This document shows positions 16,083-23,755 of a stretch of DNA of 64,000 nt, one piece after another. This DNA is from DTU089 sp964421815 (lineage in GTDB: Bacteria > Bacillota > Clostridia > Oscillospirales > Acutalibacteraceae), in contig CAYQYT010000003.1 in NCBI GenBank assembly GCA_964421815.1, positions 1 to 64,000 of the forward strand, written 5' to 3'. Numbering within the stretch: position 1 is the first letter of the stretch; each line of letters opens with the position of its first letter. The notes below the pieces were generated by a model. That model had not been told where the DNA came from and searched no databases. It was given only the letters and a program-made list of their open reading frames with translations. Made by a program: the position numbers and the translations under genes.

Positions 16083-16673
16083 ATGAACGAGGTTTTAAAT
16101 TCAAATATATTACAACAAGGTTCTTTATCTTATACTGAAACAGATTTCAGTGAAGATTGTGATAATGCTCTTTGTGCTGCTTTGTACTGTGCGACACAAG
16201 AAATCCCGCCTATGACCTATGATGGAAAATCATATATACCTTTAATCTCTCTTGATTTATCGAAAGAGAAAAAAGGGATACCTCAGGTGCTACACAAGTT
16301 TAAATATATTGTGGTATGGATGAAGCCCGATTGTAATTTAAGCAGTAATACAATGACAGGATGTTTTGTTGTTAGAGCGTATACAAACAATGTTGTTTTA
16401 CAAAGATGCCTTTATGGTTCTTTGAATTACACGCCGGTAACTCTTGTTCCGGAGTATAAAAATCCCTCTAAAGAAAGTTGTTGTAGTCAAGGTGTAACAA
16501 AGTTTAGTGACTCGCCGGATGTTATTAACGATTCTCTTCTTGGTGAGTTTGAGTGTGTACTTACTGTTGTTTCTTCCGAAAAAGCAAAACTTAACATTGG
16601 TAATAATGGTAAATTGCGTTTCTATTATAATCCTGACAAGAATGTGTGGAAAATAGTGAATGAAGCTGAATAA
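16083..16673 (+). CDS. Hypothetical soluble protein (196 aa)
   Basis: No family is recognised. ATG at 16083 is only weakly supported (GGGAAAGAG upstream). The protein is soluble with no signal peptide, has seven Cys including a CCSQ pair, and alternates beta-type stretches (YIPLISLDLS, KYIVVWMKPDC, FECVLTVVSSEKAKL). It lies between the LRR gene and the anchored protein at 16773, all in one direction. It could be cargo or an accessory transfer protein. Confidence 0.6.
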   Translation: MNEVLNSNILQQGSLSYTETDFSEDCDNALCAALYCATQEIPPMTYDGKSYIPLISLDLSKEKKGIPQVLHKFKYIVVWMKPDCNLSSNTMTGCFVVRAYTNNVVLQRCLYGSLNYTPVTLVPEYKNPSKESCCSQGVTKFSDSPDVINDSLLGEFECVLTVVSSEKAKLNIGNNGKLRFYYNPDKNVWKIVNEAE

Positions 16674-16721
16674 TTTTTTTGCTTGATAAGTACCCAATTT
16701 GTGAATTTATTGCATAAAGTG

Positions 16722-16750
16722 TGTGCAATACGGAAAATTCCACATATAAT
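16722..16750 (+). promoter_or_regulatory. Element-class promoter
   Basis: TGTGCA (16722-16727), 17-nt spacer containing GGAAAATTCC, TATAAT (16745-16750), 22 bases before the start codon at 16773. The spacer nearly repeats that of the promoter at 3135. Confidence 0.7.
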
Positions 16751-16772
16751 ATAAATGTAAGGAGGATGTCTT

Positions 16773-17402
16773 ATGAAAAAATACTTGAAACCTATAACCC
16801 TTGTTTGTGTGTTGATGCTGCTTCTCTCAAGTATGGTTTTACCATCGTTTGCCGCACCTGAGGTAACAGGTGAAACACAGACAGAAAGAAAGGAAACACT
16901 AAACAACTTAACTGCGGAAGAAATTCTTAGCGCAACAATTGTAACAGGTGATTCAAACGAAAATATCGTTATGGAAAGCGATAACGGAAGTAAGGTCATT
17001 CTTGTTCTTGGCGAGGAATACGCAGGAAGGCACTTTGCTCTCGAAACCGATGCAGGGATGGACCCTGATATAAAAACGGTAGCTAAAGATGGGACTCTTG
17101 AGTTAGAAATTCCTTATGACGGTAGTTCCAGATATGCTCTCACCTTGATAAAAGAGGATACCGGTACCGCTGAAGTAACAACAATGGAAACAACGGAAGG
17201 AGTTACTGAGGGCAAAGTTGAAAAAGAGGAGGAGGAAGAAAAAGACACAGACGCAAGAATTTTTGTGATGTTTGGATTTATACTTGCTCTTTCAGTTGTA
17301 TACTTAGTGCTTTCAAAGGTTCGTCCGATGAAAAATAAACAGAAAAAAACTGTACAAGATTCCGGCGAAGATTCGTTATATGATGACGATGAAGAAATGT
17401 AA
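16773..17402 (+). CDS. Secreted, C-terminally anchored protein of the conjugation cluster (209 aa)
   Basis: A signal peptide with cleavage after LPSFAA (residue about 28), an acidic outer domain of about 120 residues (YAGRHFALETDAGMDPDIK), a Thr/Glu-rich linker with EKEEEEEKD, a transmembrane helix (FVMFGFILALSVVYLVL, about 166-183) and a basic then acidic inner tail. The layout matches DUF4366-type proteins that accompany TopB in Tn1549-like elements; the match is by architecture only. GGAGGATG precedes the start. The next region carries a structured RNA rather than a gene. Confidence 0.6.
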   Translation: MKKYLKPITLVCVLMLLLSSMVLPSFAAPEVTGETQTERKETLNNLTAEEILSATIVTGDSNENIVMESDNGSKVILVLGEEYAGRHFALETDAGMDPDIKTVAKDGTLELEIPYDGSSRYALTLIKEDTGTAEVTTMETTEGVTEGKVEKEEEEEKDTDARIFVMFGFILALSVVYLVLSKVRPMKNKQKKTVQDSGEDSLYDDDEEM

Positions 17403-17415
17403 ATAAAACATTAAA

Positions 17416-17440
17416 CCCCTCGACAAACAAGTACGAGGGG
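17416..17440 (+). terminator. Hairpin before the tRNA-like sequence
   Basis: CCCCTCG (17416-17422) pairs with CGAGGGG (17434-17440), loop 11 nt. There is no T-run. It separates the protein gene from the RNA locus by only a few bases. Confidence 0.5.
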
Positions 17441-17446
17441 AGAGAT

Positions 17447-17513
17447 GTCGAAATGGTGTAGTGGTAGCATTTTTTCTTCCTTTAAGGCGTGGGTTCGATT
17501 CCCACTTTCGGCT
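17447..17513 (+). ncRNA. tRNA-like element with shortened anticodon arm
   Basis: Acceptor: 17447-17453 pairs with 17506-17512 over seven pairs (one G-T). D arm: TG linker, stem 17456-17459/17467-17470, loop AGTGGTA with the usual A14, G18G19 and A21 positions. T arm: stem GTGGG/CCCAC (17489-17493/17501-17505) with a canonical TTCGATT loop, directly next to the acceptor. Between the D and T arms there are only 18 nt instead of about 23. The best fold there is a 4-bp stem with a 5-nt loop (17475-17487), so no normal 7-nt anticodon loop exists. No CCA is encoded; a T-run follows. It is not a standard tRNA. It could be a decayed tRNA or a functional tRNA mimic. Confidence 0.65.
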
Positions 17514-17526
17514 TTTTCATTTTTTG

Positions 17527-17704
17527 CTCTGCTTTAAATGGGCAGAGACCTCCTTTGCTCCCGTTGCTTTTGGACATTTGCAACGGGTATGGCGAGATAG
17601 TTTAAAAAAAACATAGGTATTACATAATACATTATATATCCGTATGCTTTTTCGTTCTCTTACGGATTCGAGTACCTATATGTGGGAAGAGCCCACTCTC
17701 GCCG
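17527..17704 (+). ncRNA. Structured RNA with cloverleaf-shaped 3' domain
   Basis: Seen: hairpin CTCTGC/GCAGAG (17527-17532/17542-17547); hairpin CCCGTTGC/GCAACGGG (17560-17567/17580-17587); then a second tRNA-shaped set. Its 7-bp closing stem is 17591-17597/17697-17703, its D-like arm GTTT/AAAC is 17600-17603/17609-17612, its long arm ATAGGTA/TACCTAT is 17613-17619/17673-17679 with an inner CCGTA/TACGG hairpin, and its T-like arm GTGGG/CCCAC is 17682-17686/17692-17696, abutting the closing stem. CTTTTTATT follows at 17709-17717. The stretch lacks a supported ORF. I know no RNA family that it matches. Confidence 0.55.
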
Positions 17705-17815
17705 AATTCTTTTTATTCATCAATAAAATTTTTCGATAGATTGTCGTTAACGCAGACGGTATACATTATGAAAACATTGAATATAATGTTTTAGAAAAAG
17801 TTTGGAGGAATTAAA

Positions 17816-18022
17816 ATGGCTAACAAAAAAACTGAATACAATGTCATTAACGTTTTCTCTGATGGAAGTGAAACACAAAGAAAATCAAGGGTTAATGAAA
17901 TAATTAAAAATCTTTGTGTTAACGAACTTGAATTTGTAACCGGTTTGGATTATAATGAAGGAACAACATTGCTTGGCGATGCTCTATCACTGAAAAAGGG
18001 GGCATCAAACAATGTTAACTGA
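17816..18022 (+). CDS. Small protein overlapping the recombinase gene (68 aa)
   Basis: ATG at 17816 with TTGGAGGAAT upstream. The protein starts MANKKTEYNVINVFSDGSE and has a basic helical middle (RKSRVNEIIKNLCVNELEF). Its last 11 bases overlap the start of the serine recombinase gene, so the two are translated together. Small genes coupled to large serine recombinases can be recombination directionality factors; no sequence motif proves it here. A regulator of recombinase translation is another option. Confidence 0.7.
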   Translation: MANKKTEYNVINVFSDGSETQRKSRVNEIIKNLCVNELEFVTGLDYNEGTTLLGDALSLKKGASNNVN

Positions 18023-19595
18023 TGTTGCGGATATATATGTTCGACTATCGGACCAAGACAGAGATAAAAAGGACAAGTCTGACGAAAGCGAAAGTATCCA
18101 AAACCAAAAAACAATGCTGATAAAATATTGCTTAGATAAGGGGTGGCAGATTAACGATATTTATTGTGATGAAGATTATAGTGGTGCAGACAGCAAACGT
18201 CCCGGTTGGAATCGGGTTTTAAAGGATTGCGAAGAAGGAAAATGCACAATTGTAGTTTGTAAAACCCAATCAAGATTTTCTCGTGATATGGAAATGATAG
18301 AAAAGTACATCCACGGCAAATTTCTTGAGTGGGGTATTCGTTTTGTAGGTGTAGTTGATAATGCTGACACAAACATTAAGGGTAATAAAAAAGCAAGGCA
18401 AATAAATGGCCTTGTGAATGAATGGTATCTTGAAGACCTCTCGGATAATATTAAATCAACCCTTAGTGTTAAAAGAAAAAACGGCGAATTCGTTGGGTCT
18501 TTTGCTCCGTATGGATATTTGGTTGACCCCGATAACAAAAATCATTTAATTATTGATGAGGTCGCGGCACCTACGGTTCAGCAGATATTTGATTTATACG
18601 TTGGCGGACTCGGGTACATAGCGATAGCTAAAAAATTGAATGACGAAATGATTCCGCCGCCTTGCGTCCACAAAAAGCAACTCGGCAGTAAGTATTATAA
18701 CGGTAACTATGAAAATAACTTTGCGCCGAGGACAACTTGGTCAGATTCTGCCGTTTATGCCATTATTCGCCGATTTGAGTACACAGGTGCTTTGGTGCAG
18801 GGCAGACAAGAGATTGTAAACTATAAAACCGGGAAGCGCCGAAAAAAACCAGAAAGAGAATGGGATATTGTTGAAGGAACCCACGAACCGATTATCTCGA
18901 AAGAAACCTTTTATAAGGCACAGGAGATTCGGCTGTCCCGTGGCAAAGGTCAAAAAATTCCAAGCGGCAGTTGTCATTCGCTCGCCAAGAAGGTTTTTTG
19001 TGGTGAATGTGGCAACACTATGTGGAAAATGAGCTATCAGCTCGCTAAAGGTAGGTACAACTATCTTTGTTGCCGGACACGTAAATCTTCAAATGGTGTT
19101 TGTGAAAATGCCCATAGTATGCGTCTTGATGAATTAGAACGAATAGTGCTTGATGAAATCAATAAACTTTTGGATAACTATTATGACGAAAAAGCCATAG
19201 GTAAAATCCAAGCACCCAAAAAGGAAAACAAAGAAAATTCTATGCTGACTGAAATAAAACAGCTCGAAGAAAAAATTAAGCGTAACGATGCAAGAATGGC
19301 ACAGATGTATACTGATAAGTTGGATGGTGTTATATCTCCGGATGAGTTTACGCTATATAGAGAAAGATATAGACAAGAATCCATCGAATGTCAGAGTCGA
19401 ATAGATATTATAACTACCCATCTCAATCAAATTTGTGGAAACACAACACCCACAGACACTAAATCCATACTCGAAAAATATAGACATATTGACGAGTTAA
19501 CCTTTGAAATTGCTAATCAGTTCATAAGCAAAGTTTTTATCGGAAAATTGGACGAAAATGGTTCCAGAGATATCAAAATTGAGTGGAAAATATAG
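18012..19595 (+). CDS. Large serine recombinase (element integrase, 527 aa)
   Basis: The N-terminal resolvase domain (about 5-155) has YVRLS with catalytic Ser13, then the ESIQNQK motif and DEDYSGAD, and RFSRD further on. A Recombinase domain (about 180-290: LVDPDNKNHLIID, AIAKKLNDE) follows, then a zinc ribbon with FCGECG and LCC (about 329-370), and a coiled-coil region (about 400-465) that controls synapsis. The length is typical for the large serine integrase (TnpX/phiC31-like) group. It is the last gene of the element, and its stop codon lies about 20 bases before the host amidase frame becomes conserved, the usual place of an att site. It is expected to integrate and excise the element without replication. 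Confidence 0.95.
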   Translation: MLTDVADIYVRLSDQDRDKKDKSDESESIQNQKTMLIKYCLDKGWQINDIYCDEDYSGADSKRPGWNRVLKDCEEGKCTIVVCKTQSRFSRDMEMIEKYIHGKFLEWGIRFVGVVDNADTNIKGNKKARQINGLVNEWYLEDLSDNIKSTLSVKRKNGEFVGSFAPYGYLVDPDNKNHLIIDEVAAPTVQQIFDLYVGGLGYIAIAKKLNDEMIPPPCVHKKQLGSKYYNGNYENNFAPRTTWSDSAVYAIIRRFEYTGALVQGRQEIVNYKTGKRRKKPEREWDIVEGTHEPIISKETFYKAQEIRLSRGKGQKIPSGSCHSLAKKVFCGECGNTMWKMSYQLAKGRYNYLCCRTRKSSNGVCENAHSMRLDELERIVLDEINKLLDNYYDEKAIGKIQAPKKENKENSMLTEIKQLEEKIKRNDARMAQMYTDKLDGVISPDEFTLYRERYRQESIECQSRIDIITTHLNQICGNTTPTDTKSILEKYRHIDELTFEIANQFISKVFIGKLDENGSRDIKIEWKI

Positions 19596-20185
19596 TATTA
19601 ACTAACCCTACACACGGCGGATTTGACGGCGGAGCGGTTGCAAATGACGGAACGCTTGAAAAAGATATAAATTTAAGCATATCAAAATATCTTGAGGAAT
19701 TTCTAATTGTTTTCGGTTTAAAAACTTTAATGATTCGCGATATTGACACTTCCGTTGAAGATGAGGGATTGAAATCTGTCAGAGAAAGAAAATCCTCGGA
19801 TTTACACAACAGAATGAAAATTATGGAGAATACGGACAATTCCGTATTTGTAAGTATTCATCAAAATAAATTCTCTGTTGAAAAATACAGTGGTACACAA
19901 GTTTTTTATTCTCCGAAAACAAGTGAAGAAAGTTCCGCTTTGGCGCAGTGTATTCAGGAGTGCGTTGTAGGCACCTTGCAACCCGATAATACCCGCCAAA
20001 TTAAAGAATGCGGCACCTCGGTATATTTAATGTACAATGCCGTAAAGCCCGCCGTATTAGTTGAGTGCGGATTTTTATCAAATAATGAAGAAAAAGAAAA
20101 ACTAAAATCATCGGATTATCAAAAGAAAATTGCTTTTTGTATTGCAATAGGAATACAAAATTATTTAACTGCAAGGAATGAATAA
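19583..20185 (+). pseudogene. cwlD: 5'-disrupted CwlD-type N-acetylmuramoyl-L-alanine amidase
   Basis: Amidase_3 catalytic core: His11 (THGGFDGG), Glu26 (TLEKDINL), His93 (SIHQN) and catalytic Glu161 (LVECGF) are all present. The SIHQN and TQVFYS motifs are typical of CwlD, the spore-cortex amidase that starts muramic-delta-lactam formation. What is missing is the N-terminal signal or membrane segment. The only in-frame start (GTG at 19583) lies inside the recombinase gene with no ribosome site, and the Asp-Pro-Gly before the first His is changed to Asn-Pro-Thr. I infer that the element inserted into an intact cwlD, leaving this 3' part. If still translated, the product would lack an export signal. 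Confidence 0.75.
19596..19625. other. Probable right attachment junction in cwlD
   Basis: The amidase frame reads NPTHGGFDGG here where the family has DPGHGGFDGG. Matching host-like codons begin at the His codon (CACGGCGG), and the bases before it look unlike the family. This fits a recombinase crossover close to the His codon. The exact att core needs the left junction, which is outside the window. Confidence 0.6.
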
Positions 20186-20186
20186 A

Positions 20187-21566
20187 ATGGCAAAAACTAA
20201 AACAGTTTTTATATGCAGTCAATGTGGCTACGAATCACCGAAATGGTACGGCAAATGCCCCACCTGTGGCGAGTGGGACACAATGAACGAAGAACAAATT
20301 ATAACCGAAACATCCAAAAAGGCTTTAAACAGTAAGTCCTCGCAATATTCGGGCAAAGTTTTGTCACTTTCAAAAATTGATTCAACCTCTGAATTGCGTT
20401 ACGATACGGGCATTAAAGAATTGAATCGGGTGTTGGGGGGCGGACTTGTAAAAGGCTCCCTCGTTTTGCTTTCCGGTGACCCCGGAATCGGTAAATCAAC
20501 CATACTTTTGCAGATATGCGAAATGCTTTCAAAGAAACTCTCCGTTTTATATGTTTCCGGTGAGGAATCCGCTTATCAAATCAAAATGAGGGCAAAAAGA
20601 CTCGGTGTAACAAGTGAAGAATTGGCGATTATGTGCGAAACCGATGCGGAGGCAATTTGCGAATACATACGCACAAATAAGCCCGATATTGTTATGGTTG
20701 ACTCAATTCAGACCATGAGTATTTCCGAATTGAATTCAACCTCGGGAAGTATAACCCAGGTAAGAGAATGTACAAATCTCTTTATGAGGACTGCAAAAAG
20801 CTTTGATGTTTCCATTATTCTTGTTGGTCACGTTAATAAGGATGGTAACATAGCAGGGCCCAAGGTACTTGAGCATATAGTTGATACTGTTTTATATTTT
20901 GAGGGCGAAAGAAACCTTTCCTACCGTATTTTGAGAGCCGCCAAGAACCGTTTCGGTTCAACAAATGAGATCGGTGTTTTTGAAATGACGAATAAGGGTC
21001 TTATTGAAATCGAAAATCCGTCTTTAGCGATGATTTCCGGAAGACCCCTCAATATATCGGGTACTTGCGTAACTTGTCTTATCGAGGGCTCCAGACCCAT
21101 TCTTGCGGAAGTTCAAGGGTTGGCAACCACCTCCGGTTACGGAAACCCGAGAAGAATGTCAACAGGATTTGATTATAGCCGTATGGCTATGCTTATTGCA
21201 ATTCTTGAAAAACGTGCGGGCTATTTCTTTGGAAATATGGACTGTTATGTAAATATTGTCGGCGGACTTCGTGCGGACGAGCCTGCAAGTGATTTGGCGG
21301 TTGCTCTTTCGCTTGTTTCAAGCCTTAAAGATGGTGTAATTGACAGTTCCACCATTGCTTTCGGTGAAATCGGATTGGCAGGAGAAATTCGTACTGTCAA
21401 TAATTGTGAACAGAGAATACGTGAATGTGAAAGGCTCGGATTTAAAAAATGTATCGTACCCCGTCAAAATCTTAAAAATCTCTCGAAAAATGATTTTAAA
21501 AATATTGAAATATTCGGTGTAAGAAATATCAGGGAAGCATTTGAGTGTGCGGTAGATAATATATGA
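20187..21566 (+). CDS. radA: DNA repair protein RadA (branch-migration ATPase)
   Basis: RadA helps process recombination intermediates and strand-invasion structures. Visible parts: an N-terminal zinc finger (CSQCGYESPKWYGKCPTC), a RecA-like ATPase with Walker A GDPGIGKST, the RadA signature KNRFG, and a C-terminal Lon-protease-like domain (GGLRADEPASDLAVALSL). The length, 459 aa, is normal. ATG at 20187 is preferred because AAGGA lies nine bases before it; an earlier ATG at 20178 overlaps the ribosome site. The gene directly follows the broken cwlD, so its transcription may now depend on the element side. Confidence 0.97.
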   Translation: MAKTKTVFICSQCGYESPKWYGKCPTCGEWDTMNEEQIITETSKKALNSKSSQYSGKVLSLSKIDSTSELRYDTGIKELNRVLGGGLVKGSLVLLSGDPGIGKSTILLQICEMLSKKLSVLYVSGEESAYQIKMRAKRLGVTSEELAIMCETDAEAICEYIRTNKPDIVMVDSIQTMSISELNSTSGSITQVRECTNLFMRTAKSFDVSIILVGHVNKDGNIAGPKVLEHIVDTVLYFEGERNLSYRILRAAKNRFGSTNEIGVFEMTNKGLIEIENPSLAMISGRPLNISGTCVTCLIEGSRPILAEVQGLATTSGYGNPRRMSTGFDYSRMAMLIAILEKRAGYFFGNMDCYVNIVGGLRADEPASDLAVALSLVSSLKDGVIDSSTIAFGEIGLAGEIRTVNNCEQRIRECERLGFKKCIVPRQNLKNLSKNDFKNIEIFGVRNIREAFECAVDNI

Positions 21567-22312
21567 TTAAAATTATCGAGAATCCCAATTTGCCCTGCGG
21601 TAAAGTTAAGCATTGCCTGATTGGTGAGCGATACAAAGAAGAGATTATTGAATTAACAAAATTGGGCGTGGAATGTATTACTCTCAAGGAAAATCCCTTG
21701 CTAAATAAAGAAATTTCCGCCCATACAGATATACTTTCCTACAACTTTGGGGGCGGTAAAATACTTGCAGATAACAATGCAATAGGGGAGGAGCAACTGA
21801 AAAAAACAGGTATTACAGTTCAATATTGCGACTCAGTAATTTCTTCACCGTACCCAAAAGATATTCCATTGAATGTTGCAAGAATGGGTGATAACATAAT
21901 TTGTAATAAAAAATACACCCATAAATCCATTATTGAACACGCGTTACAACAGAAACTCAATATAATCAATACAAATCAAGGGTATTCGAAGTGTAATCTC
22001 TGTATTTTAAATGAAAAAGCCGTTATTACGGAAGACCATGGGTTAGGAACTTTGTTAAAAAATTATCAATTTGATGTTTTAGAAATTCCATCCGGAGATG
22101 TGTATTTATCGGACGAGCATTATGGCTTTCTGGGTGGTGCATCCTGTAAACTGTCGGAAAATATAATGTATTTCAGCGGGAACATAGAAAAGTGCAGAGC
22201 ATATTCAGATATTATAAATTTTCTTAATAAGTATAACATAACACCGATTTATAACAAAAACAGAAATTTACGTGATTTCGGCGGTATTATACAATTAACC
22301 GAGGAAATTTGA
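21563..22312 (+). CDS. DUF6873-family protein, guanidino-modifying-enzyme fold (249 aa)
   Basis: I recognise the general pattern of the DUF6873 family, predicted to have the beta/alpha-propeller fold of guanidino-group-modifying enzymes (arginine deiminase relatives). Visible signposts are DILSYNFGGGK, INTNQGYSKCNLCIL, TEDHGLGTLL and EHYGFLGGASCKLS, with conserved Cys, His and acidic residues. The ATG overlaps the radA stop (ATGA), so the pair is co-transcribed. The substrate is unknown. The family assignment comes from memory of the motifs and should be treated as likely rather than certain. Confidence 0.65.
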   Translation: MIKIIENPNLPCGKVKHCLIGERYKEEIIELTKLGVECITLKENPLLNKEISAHTDILSYNFGGGKILADNNAIGEEQLKKTGITVQYCDSVISSPYPKDIPLNVARMGDNIICNKKYTHKSIIEHALQQKLNIINTNQGYSKCNLCILNEKAVITEDHGLGTLLKNYQFDVLEIPSGDVYLSDEHYGFLGGASCKLSENIMYFSGNIEKCRAYSDIINFLNKYNITPIYNKNRNLRDFGGIIQLTEEI

Positions 22313-22341
22313 GAAATTTTTAAAAACTGTCCCAGAATACG

Positions 22342-22395
22342 TTTAATCAGTTTTTTCCGAATGAGTAACACATCGTTTGAAAAAAACTGATTAAA
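22342..22395. terminator. Long inverted repeat after the radA operon
   Basis: TTTAATCAGTTTTTTC (22342-22357) pairs with 22379-22395 (one extra A), loop 21 nt. The A and T runs on both sides make it a possible bidirectional terminator. Confidence 0.6.
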
Positions 22396-22433
22396 GCAGA
22401 TTTATTATAAAAAGATTAAAGGAGAATTTAAAA

Positions 22434-22538
22434 GTGAAAAATCCCGAAAAAAACGCAGTTGCAAAATTAGGTTATACAATTACAATGGTTGTAGTAACAA
22501 CCGCTATTTTAGTTTGTATTAAAAAGTATAAAGATTGA
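22434..22538 (+). CDS. Tiny single-pass membrane protein (34 aa)
   Basis: GTG at 22434 with AAAGGAGAATTT upstream. The product starts MKNPEKNAVAKLGYTITMVV and continues as one hydrophobic helix ending in the basic tail KKYKD. The strong ribosome site and the clean single-helix design support translation. The function is unknown. Confidence 0.5.
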   Translation: MKNPEKNAVAKLGYTITMVVVTTAILVCIKKYKD

Positions 22539-22827
22539 TTGTATCAAATACATGATAATGTTCAATATATGATTCAGTTCATTATAATTGAATATGAATG
22601 TATCTGTTTTGATATTTCAAGCCCAAATCATCAATCTTGTCTAAAATCACTCCTCTCACTTATACAAAACTTTAATTTTGTATAAGTGAATCTATTGTTG
22701 TGCAGGAGTCACTACGAACAGCTCCCCGTTTTCTATAGATAACTAAAATTAAATGACTGTCACTGAAATACGTATTCGGATTCGCAGACGAACTAATGAA
22801 CTAAAATAATGAAATGAGGTATAATAA
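22539..22827. other. AT-rich gap with a perfect inverted repeat
   Basis: No ORF is supported. CACTTATACAAAA (22657-22669) and its exact complement (22676-22688) form a 13-bp hairpin with a 6-nt loop, flanked by TCACTCC and GGAGTCA-like words in opposite orientation. It could be a terminator for the opposite strand, a transposon-end remnant or a protein-binding site. Confidence 0.45.
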
Positions 22828-23466
22828 ATGATTGATTTTTTTGCAGGATTATTTGCTTTAATAATATTGGCGACAATTTTATTTGGACCAATACTTTTAA
22901 TAATTATAATAATAAGAAAAGTTAAGAAAAATAAAAAGAATAAATTTAACGATGATAAAGAACCGGTATTTCAAAATATAGTTCAACAACCAATAGAGTT
23001 TAAACAAGATACAATTCAACAACAATTCACTAAAACAGATGATAAAGAAATGATTGATGAGTATTACCAAAACCAATATATACCATACAGACCAAAATAT
23101 TTTTTAACAAAAAATGAATATTATTTTTATAAAGAACTAAAAGAAATAGCAAAAGATAACAATTTAGTTGTATTGGCAAAAATAAGATTAGCAGATTTAG
23201 TTGAAGTTGAACCTATGGAAAAAAGCAAATGGCAAACATACTTCAACAAAATAAATAAAAAGCATGTGGATTTTGCTTTAGCTAATCCACAAAACTTACA
23301 AATTAAATTACTAATAGAATTAGATGATTATTCCCACAATGAGCAACAATATGAACGTGATCGATTTGTAGAAGCAATATATAATAAAACAGGTTATAAA
23401 TTATTAAGAGTAAAAGGTACATTTAATTTGAAAGAAAAAATAGAAGGAACATTAAAACAATATTAA
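22828..23466 (+). CDS. DUF2726 protein with N-terminal membrane helix (212 aa)
   Basis: One N-terminal transmembrane helix (LFALIILATILFGPILLIII) is followed by a basic, Gln/Asp-rich linker, then a C-terminal DUF2726 domain (about 90-205). That domain contains HVDFAL, LLIELDDYSHN and RDRFVEAIYNKTGYKLLRVK. It resembles the restriction-endonuclease-like fold (a D, then ExD, then a basic residue), so a nuclease role is possible. Codon use is much more AT-rich than the neighbouring radA or xerC-like genes, which suggests recent transfer. A terminator follows directly. Confidence 0.75.
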   Translation: MIDFFAGLFALIILATILFGPILLIIIIIRKVKKNKKNKFNDDKEPVFQNIVQQPIEFKQDTIQQQFTKTDDKEMIDEYYQNQYIPYRPKYFLTKNEYYFYKELKEIAKDNNLVVLAKIRLADLVEVEPMEKSKWQTYFNKINKKHVDFALANPQNLQIKLLIELDDYSHNEQQYERDRFVEAIYNKTGYKLLRVKGTFNLKEKIEGTLKQY

Positions 23467-23467
23467 A

Positions 23468-23513
23468 AAATAACTGTCTGCTCTCAGAAATTACATAGTG
23501 CAGTCAGTTATTT
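23468..23513 (+). terminator. Terminator of the DUF2726 gene
   Basis: AAATAACTG (23468-23476) and CTGC (23478-23481) pair with GCAG (23500-23503) and CAGTTATTT (23505-23513), with one T-T mismatch. ATCTTTTTC follows. Confidence 0.65.
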
Positions 23514-23755
23514 TATCTTTTTCTCCCCCCCTCTCAACTGATTCTTAAACCTGTAAATAAATTACAAAGTTAAAATATTAGGCTAAACATATAAATTTGA
23601 CTAAATGAACAAATTGTAATACAATTGGAACACAGCAATATTGTACAAGAAGCGATGAATTTTAGGCTTGATCAGAAAAGATTCTGGGTTTACGAATCCG
23701 TATGTGTTCAGATATAAAGTTTTCTTAGTTTTAGTTTAATTTTCGGAGGTATTTT

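Larger units (their letters stand above)
1..19615 (+). mobile_element. Right-hand part of an integrative conjugative element
   Basis: Seen: a continuous block of transfer-type genes (Maff2/VirB2-like, TrbL/VirB6-like, M23 peptidase, topoisomerase III), small XRE regulators and a large serine recombinase as the last gene, after which an amidase frame resumes without its N-terminus. Family knowledge: Firmicute ICEs of the Tn1549/CTn type carry Maff2, VirB6-like, peptidase and TopB genes together, and a serine recombinase gene usually sits at one end beside the attachment site. Inference: the left end, with relaxase, VirD4 and VirB4 genes, lies outside the window. The right boundary is put between about 19,595 and 19,625; the exact crossover bases cannot be fixed without the other junction. 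Confidence 0.85.

Noticed and set aside
17441..17710. Group II intron, tmRNA or T-box as explanation for the structured RNA
   Set aside because: No domain V sequence, no reverse transcriptase, no tmRNA tag frame and no T-box antiterminator sequence; the tRNA-like domain is complete by itself.
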